Position numbers and translations under genes: made by a program. Positions 58,843 through 64,000 of a DNA stretch of 64,000 nt are shown here, one piece after another. Position 1 is the first letter of the stretch. Every line of letters starts with the position of its first letter. The DNA comes from Symsagittifera roscoffensis (taxonomy: Eukaryota > Xenacoelomorpha > Acoela > Convolutidae), in the NCBI RefSeq assembly GCF_963678635.1, contig NC_087069.1:25656303-25720302 (forward strand), written 5' to 3'. Below the pieces are notes generated by a model. It did no database searches. It saw nothing but the letters and a program-made list of their open reading frames with translations, and had not been told where the DNA came from.

Positions 58843-59490
58843 GTGAGGCCGGACCCGGAAGCAGTGGAAGCAGTGTTGACATGGAAAGCCCCCAGAACGG
58901 ACACACAGCTCCTGAGCTTCTTAGGGTTTGCCAATTACTACCGAGAATTCATAAAAGGATATGCGGACAAGGTGTACCCGATGCAGAAGCTGATGCGCAA
59001 CAAAGGGAAAAAGTTCGAATGGAACGATGAGGCACAGGTTGCTTTCGAGAACATAAAGCGGGAACTGTGCGAAGCGCCAGTGCTGGGCATGCCTACAGAA
59101 AAGGGCATGTATGTTCTCGACACAGACGCATCGATGGTGGCCATCTCAGGAATCTTGCATCAAGAGCAAGAATGGAACGGAAGAACAGTTCTCCGTCCCA
59201 TTGCATACGGCAGCAAAGTCTTGAGTGACACAGAGATGAAATATGGCGCACCAAAAGCAGAAATGTTTGCAGTAGTCACCTTCGTGGAGAAGTACCGTGC
59301 ATACTTGGGGAGCGCTCCCTTCAAGTTACGCGTGGACAACAGAGCGTTATCCTGGTTGAAGACCTACTCGATGGATCAGAGTTATATTGGTAGATGGATA
59401 GTAAGATTGGATGGCTAACATATGATAATCGAACATAGGATGCGTGATAAACACCAGAATGCTGACAGCCTCAACAAGAAAACTGAGTTC
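58843..59490 (+). pseudogene. pol: E1 RT connection and RNase H domain
   Basis: Starts just past the deletion with the typical 'FLGFANYYREFI' block. RNase H (Ty3 type) acidic residues are visible in 'LDTDAS' (about 59118), 'KAEMFAV' (about 59257), 'LRVDNRALSW' (about 59330) and, after a TAA at 59416-59418, 'KHQNADSL' (about 59451). Confidence 0.88.
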
Positions 59491-60783
59491 TATGAAAGAT
59501 TGGAGCAGAAGCAGGCCAATCAGGCGGAAATAAAGGAGGGATTCTCGTTTCTGGACAAAGAAACTTATGAAGCGCTTCCCTTAACGAGATGGTTGGATAA
59601 GTCTGGACATCCAATTCCAGTGCACCCTGAGTTACCTGTAGAGAAAGCAGCCGAGATAAAGATCCTGTCCAAGAAGGACCCAGTCCCCTTGGATTTGTTG
59701 CTGCGCTCGAACCTGGTCCAGCAAGAATTCTCTCGCATGAATATAAACAGCCTCTCATTATTGGATAAAACGGTGCAGGTCGCACCGCAAGTGATGCGGA
59801 TGCTGGGTGGATTGTTAGAGAGAGAAGTGACCAGAGATGACCACGAGTGGGCAGCAGCTGTGGCATCGCTGACAGTCAGTGAGAAAGTGAAGATCATGCC
59901 GTCCAGACGACAGCACGAAGAGAATGAGAGGGATTGTAGGACAATAGTTCAGCAACTAGTATCCTCAATACCCCAAGAGATTTTAACCAGTACTTCTTAC
60001 GGACAGAAAGAACAGGGAAGCAGCAAGCGAAAGAAAACCGTCACCTTTGTGGACCGGGATAAAGAGGATGAAGAGGTAGAACAAAATCTGCTGCAGGACT
60101 ATTTGTCCGGGGAGACGGATGATGAGAAGAACCAGCGATCACAAGATCAACACCCGGGACAAGGAAATTTGTCCGGGGAGTCTGAGATGGACGAGGAAAT
60201 TCCTGATGAGAAACAGGACCTAGAGCAAAAGGTTTTGTCAGGGGAGTTCAGATGGATGCAAAGAAAGCACAGACATGATCTGGAGGAGCGTGCAGTCTCC
60301 AGCACAACCTCGTCGACGGATGATAATTCAGGAAGCTCAGGAATGGACACCTATTCAGACAGGAATTCGAGCTCGGGATTGGAACTGTCAGAACTAGCGA
60401 TACACACGCTACTAGTGGAAACTCGGGCAAGGAACCTGGACAGAGAGGTGTATCAGGATCCTGACAGCGATCGCTACCTTATACCAAGCGAAAGAGTCTT
60501 TGACAACGCAGCGGATGACTTAGAAACGATAGCGGTATCGAAACTTTCGATAAGCCTGTTGCCGCAGAAAGAGGTAGTCAGGAGTGATCTTCAGCCGTTT
60601 GAACAAGAAACACAACCGTTGGCGAAGATTTGGTGCGTTAAGATGGAAGAAGACACACATCAGCCCAACGAGCTGAATAGTCAGATGAGGGTCATGAAGA
60701 CATACTTGAAGGCGAGATACAGACTCTCGGACCTTCTAAGAGCGCAGAGAAATGATCGCAAGACAAGCAACCTGAAAAGGTAG
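59491..60783 (+). pseudogene. pol: E1 RNase H-integrase linker, unusually long and acidic
   Basis: About 430 codons between RNase H and integrase, far longer than the usual linker. It has a helical N-terminal part, a basic patch (SSKRKKTV, about 60020), then an acidic Ser/Glu/Asp-rich stretch with three 'LSGE' motifs near 60105, 60168 and 60236. Ends at TAG 60781-60783; integrase continues in the same frame. No domain is recognised. Confidence 0.7.
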
Positions 60784-61944
60784 ATCGAGAATGTTTCTCC
60801 GGATAAAGGGGACCTCGAGGAGGATAGTTATCGCATCCTGAGACAATACTTCATACAGAAGGAAGGGAGGTTATATTTGAACAAGGACGGGATCGTGGCT
60901 TGCAAAAGAAGAGAGGAAGACAGAGTCCTATACAAGTATAACGCGATAGTGTTACCGCAACTCTATCAGACAGAACTATTATTCAGGTCACATGATCAGA
61001 TGGGCCATCAGGGGATCGACAAAGTATATCAGAGGATCCTGAAGCGCTTTGAGTGGCCTGGGATGAAAAAGGCATGCGAGAAATGGGTAACAGCATGTCT
61101 GTCATGCCAACAGGTCAAGGATCCAAGGAAGTTGCGATTTCCTTTACAATCGATCGAGTCGTCTGAATTCAACGAGGTGGTGCAGATAGATCACCAAAAG
61201 ATATGCATGACAGACAATGGTTATAATCAGGTGCTGGTCATGATAGATCATTTCACGAAGTATGCAGAGGCCGTGCCCTGCATAACTGCCTCGGCGGAAG
61301 AGACATGCGACCACCTAATCAATACGTGGATAGCAAGACATGGTTGTCCGATGATGTTTCAATCGGATAATGGAACAGCTTTCGTAGGAGAGCTTACGAA
61401 AGAGCTTATGAGACGCTCACAGGTTGCTCAGGCTCACTCCACGACATACCACCCTCAGACGAATGGCTTAGTGGAAAGACAGAACAGGACGTTAGTGTCG
61501 ATGCTGAGAGTATATTGTTCCAGGTACATGACTGATTGGGACAGATACCTTCCACAGGTGATGGGAGCATATAATAGCACGCAACACTCCACCACTGGAG
61601 TCAGTCCACACATGATGCTAACTGGACACGAAAAGTCTTTACCCTTAACCTTCTTCTACCCAGAATATGAGGGAAAGAAAACGTCCCCACAGGTCTACGT
61701 GAGGGATGTGATCAGACGCCAACAGGAGTTGAACGACTTGTGTAGACGAAACACTCAGCAGGCACAGGCAAGGCAGAGGAAAAGATTCGACAAGAAAGCA
61801 GCTGGTGCAAAGGCTTACTCGGTGGGAGACTACGTATGGGTATTCCAGAACGTTATACCACCGAGAGGGACAAAAAAGCTCCTAAAAAAAATGGAGGGGA
61901 CCCTTCATGATTACAGAGGTGCATCAGGAGGGACGCTTTTATAG
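60784..61944 (+). pseudogene. pol: E1 integrase
   Basis: Zinc-binding HHCC: His in 'SHDQMGH' (about 60993-61010) and Cys in 'CLSC' (about 61098-61110). The catalytic DDE core has D in 'VQIDHQ' (about 61187), D in 'FQSDNGTAF' (about 61358) and E in 'TNGLVERQNRTL' (about 61475). A frameshift in an A-run near 61885 throws the frame out; the C-terminal SH3-like part continues in the frame starting 61907. Confidence 0.92.
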
Positions 61945-63346
61945 ACTGAGTACTGGCCGAGCCGCACACTACGAGAATATAAAGCCACACAATCCATCGA
62001 CAGACGACTGGTGTATACCTGCAGACATGGAAGAAGGGGATTATCTGATGATGGATCCTGCTTGTGAGGTCAATGAAAAAGGCACCAGGGAGAAGAACGA
62101 TGGAAACGAAGTCGTAGAGGAAGGTACGGATACACCGCTGGACCTGGATCCGAACGAACAGATCGAAGCGGACGATGAAACGTTACCCTACGCAGAGGAA
62201 GATTGGCAGGATCCCGAACAGATAGAGGTTCCCAAGAACTTGGAACCGGATCTTCCGTTCACCATACAGACTCGTCAGAAGGACGGGATGAGACCAAGAA
62301 AGAAATACAATCCTTACGGTGACGACTTTGTAGTGGATAGGATAGATCTAAAGAAGATAGTGGAGGAAGTAGTGGGTCTAGAGGAAATAACTGTGTCACA
62401 AGACATTGACATAGTCGATGATCACGACGATGAGTGGGTTGACGACTGGTCGAAACCCGAGGTAGAATTCGACGACGAGCAACAGCAGTCATATGAACAA
62501 GACTTGACGAACCTGCGTGTCTTGGAGTGGCTGAATGAAACGACCTCAGATCCAGAGGAGACCAGCATCACGATTCAAGACGCGGATCGTGGAAGCATGA
62601 AATACATCAAGACCGAACGAGAGGATCCTTCCTGGGCTGCCCAGGAAGGACGACTACTCATCCCAGTTTCTAACCTTGACTTGATACCCGGTATGCGATC
62701 GACGGGGACGTCGATGGATGTTTTTGTCCGGGGAGTGGGGGTAGGACTTACCCACACTGAAAACTTGGTAATAAAAAAATTAAGAATAGCAAGAGAAACA
62801 GGAGACTTAGAAGCAGAAACAGGCGAAGAGCCTAAGAAACCTGACATAGGCAGGGTAGTTGAGTCATATTTTAACTTACCAAATGAATATTCAAGTAACA
62901 TAATTTTAACAGACAGTGATTTCATACTCACAAATAGAACATGTGCGATAGCAATCACAGCAGACATGAGTTTTAGAACAGCGTTAGCGGCAGATTTTAA
63001 GAGAGAATACAAAAACGTGGAATTCCTTTGGAAGCAAAGACCAGGAATAGGGGGCGTGGCAGCCTTACCTCCGGCGACGTCGCAGATACCGGGAAAATAC
63101 TTGTGCTTCTTGGTAACGAGGGCGACGGAGAAGCAGCACGTGGACCCAGAGAACCTAGTCTTGTCTTTGACGAGGCTGAGGGACTTCCTTGTCGAAATGG
63201 ACGTGAAGGAGCTCTCGCTTCCAGTGTACGATCCAAAAAGAGGAAGACTGCATCCTCGGGAATTGTACGCGCTTGTACACGTGATATTCTCTGATACGAA
63301 CATACAAGTATATCTACATAAGAAATATTACTTAAGTATAGGCTGA
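61907..63346 (+). CDS. E1 integrase C-terminal tail fused to a macro-like domain
   Basis: 479 codons. Residues 1-30 finish the integrase C-terminal SH3-like domain ('GRFYRLSTGRAAHYENIKPH'). Residues about 40-220 are acidic and presumably unstructured. Residues about 330-479 resemble a TARG1/OARD1-type macro domain: 'FKREYKNVEFLWKQ', 'GGVAALPP', 'YLCFLVTRAT', 'ENLVLSLTRLRDFL', 'KELSLPVYDPKRG', 'VIFSDTNIQVYLH'. By eye alignment with human OARD1, the catalytic Lys84 and Asp125 positions are Arg and Gly here and the Gly-rich ADP-ribose loop is changed. The domain is therefore likely non-hydrolytic, possibly binding-only. It was probably the end of the Pol polyprotein before the frameshift. Confidence 0.75.
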   Translation: MITEVHQEGRFYRLSTGRAAHYENIKPHNPSTDDWCIPADMEEGDYLMMDPACEVNEKGTREKNDGNEVVEEGTDTPLDLDPNEQIEADDETLPYAEEDWQDPEQIEVPKNLEPDLPFTIQTRQKDGMRPRKKYNPYGDDFVVDRIDLKKIVEEVVGLEEITVSQDIDIVDDHDDEWVDDWSKPEVEFDDEQQQSYEQDLTNLRVLEWLNETTSDPEETSITIQDADRGSMKYIKTEREDPSWAAQEGRLLIPVSNLDLIPGMRSTGTSMDVFVRGVGVGLTHTENLVIKKLRIARETGDLEAETGEEPKKPDIGRVVESYFNLPNEYSSNIILTDSDFILTNRTCAIAITADMSFRTALAADFKREYKNVEFLWKQRPGIGGVAALPPATSQIPGKYLCFLVTRATEKQHVDPENLVLSLTRLRDFLVEMDVKELSLPVYDPKRGRLHPRELYALVHVIFSDTNIQVYLHKKYYLSIG

Positions 63347-63742
63347 GTGATGTGCGAGAGAGTGTTAGGCCAAAGACTAAGTTGTATGTAATAGGTGATA
63401 TGTGTGTTATGTTATGTTATGTTATGTGTTAGGTTATTAAGATCATGGGTATATAGGGGTTAGTGACATGAACAACTAAATGACGATCTTGGGAATAGAT
63501 CCAAAGTTTGGACTGTCCAATCTTAGGTCGAATTCCAAAATTTTAGAGACCAATTGATTTTAATAAATTTTAGGATAAATATCTTTTTATCTGAACTGTT
63601 TTTAAGCAAATTTTAACGATATATGTTAAGGTGAAACAGACAAGTGTGATATTTGTGACTTCTTTTCTAGATCCTGATTGATCATTTAATAACTCACTTG
63701 AGTCAAATATCGAATCGAATCAAATCAAACTTGAAAGAATAG
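63347..63742 (+). other. E1 spacer after pol
   Basis: AT-rich, non-coding. Contains a short 'gttat' microsatellite (about 63407-63430). It separates the end of pol from the next open frame. Confidence 0.5.
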
Positions 63743-64000
63743 AATGGACAACTTCAACTTGGATGAATTGATGGACCTGGCAGAGGCATATGTAGGACCG
63801 ATGATAGATGCGATCTATCGTCGGCTGATCGATCGAGACTTCGCTCCGGAGGACCCAGAGGTAGTCATGTTGCTGACCGCCCTGATCAACATCTTGGGGC
63901 ACGACAACCGTGGGGACCGCCCCACGGAAGTCCTGTTGATGGCAGCATATGGAGAAAGAGGAGTACTAGACCGCCCGAAAATGAGAGTGATGAGGTGGAG
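63743..64000 (+). CDS. E1 downstream ORF, partial at window edge (unknown)
   Basis: ATG at 63743 opens a frame of 86 codons with no stop before the window end. It begins MDNFNLDELMDLAEAYVG and is acidic then helical. It sits in env position, where E2 also has an unknown coding region, so it may be the N-terminus of the same accessory gene. No direct similarity to the E2 fragments is visible in the overlap available. Confidence 0.55.

Larger units (their letters stand above)
35691..64000 (+). mobile_element. Ty3/Gypsy-like LTR retrotransposon E1 (split by E2, 3' end beyond window)
   Basis: E1 starts with a 5' LTR, then a ~2.85 kb leader and gag. It is interrupted at 40325/54723 by the antisense insertion of E2, and continues through gag, protease, RT, RNase H, linker, integrase, a macro-like domain and a further open frame. 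Without E2 it occupies more than 13.9 kb. No 3' LTR is reached. The coding region is dead, with stops at 40067, 57500, 57977, 59416 and 60781. It also has frameshifts near 40218, 57190 and 61888 and a ~109-nt deletion in RT near 58838. The YVDD-type RT and the protease, RT, RNase H, integrase order place it with Ty3/Gypsy (Metaviridae-like) elements. Confidence 0.9.

Noticed and set aside
62575-63303. 242-codon minus-strand frame opposite the macro-like domain
   Set aside because: It is the antisense of a frame with recognisable protein homology; length alone is not evidence.

Overview
The window is nuclear DNA of a eukaryote, most likely an invertebrate animal. It has a nine-exon gene with GT-AG introns, AT-rich intergenic DNA, tRNA-derived short repeats, a Penelope-type retroelement and very large Ty3/Gypsy-type LTR retrotransposons. 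I see no bacterial operons, CRISPR arrays or rRNA. The species cannot be named from the sequence alone.

Region 1 (1-18.7 kb) holds one confident host gene, an intronless PEX2 (peroxisomal RING E3 ligase, minus strand, 5878-6765). The rest is AT-rich DNA full of dispersed repeats: tRNA-like modules with a terminal hairpin, a ~1.05 kb direct repeat block at 7680-11623, and small hairpin families.

Region 2 (18.7-29.7 kb) is a complete glycogen branching enzyme gene (GBE1, minus strand). Its nine exons can be joined at consistent splice phases into a 714-residue product with all three GH13 catalytic residues. Intron 1 contains a ~2.6 kb minisatellite of 35-bp units with clear higher-order structure, and a foldback element.

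Region 3 (29.7-35.7 kb) has a decayed Penelope-like reverse transcriptase (plus strand, ~30.35-31.86 kb), degenerate repeats and otherwise little.

Region 4 (35.7-64 kb) is two related giant Ty3/Gypsy-like elements, one nested in the other. Element E1 (plus strand) starts with its 5' LTR at 35691 and runs past the window end. Its gag gene is interrupted at 40325/54723 by element E2 (minus strand, 40326-54722, 14.4 kb, two near-identical 921-bp LTRs). E1 carries gag, protease, RT, RNase H, a long acidic linker and integrase, followed by a divergent macro (ADP-ribose-binding type) domain; it is broken by several stops, frameshifts and a ~109-nt RT deletion. E2 keeps one long gag-protease-RT frame (1879 codons). 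RNase H and integrase are absent; in their place, in env position, is a roughly 3.6 kb degenerate coding region of unknown family. Both elements have ~2.9 kb leaders studded with copies of a CCGGA(G/A)GGGT motif and a conserved small ORF.

The strongest candidates for something undescribed are the retrotransposon macro domain, the unknown env-position coding region of E2, the motif array in the leaders, and the composite tRNA-like/hairpin repeat family.
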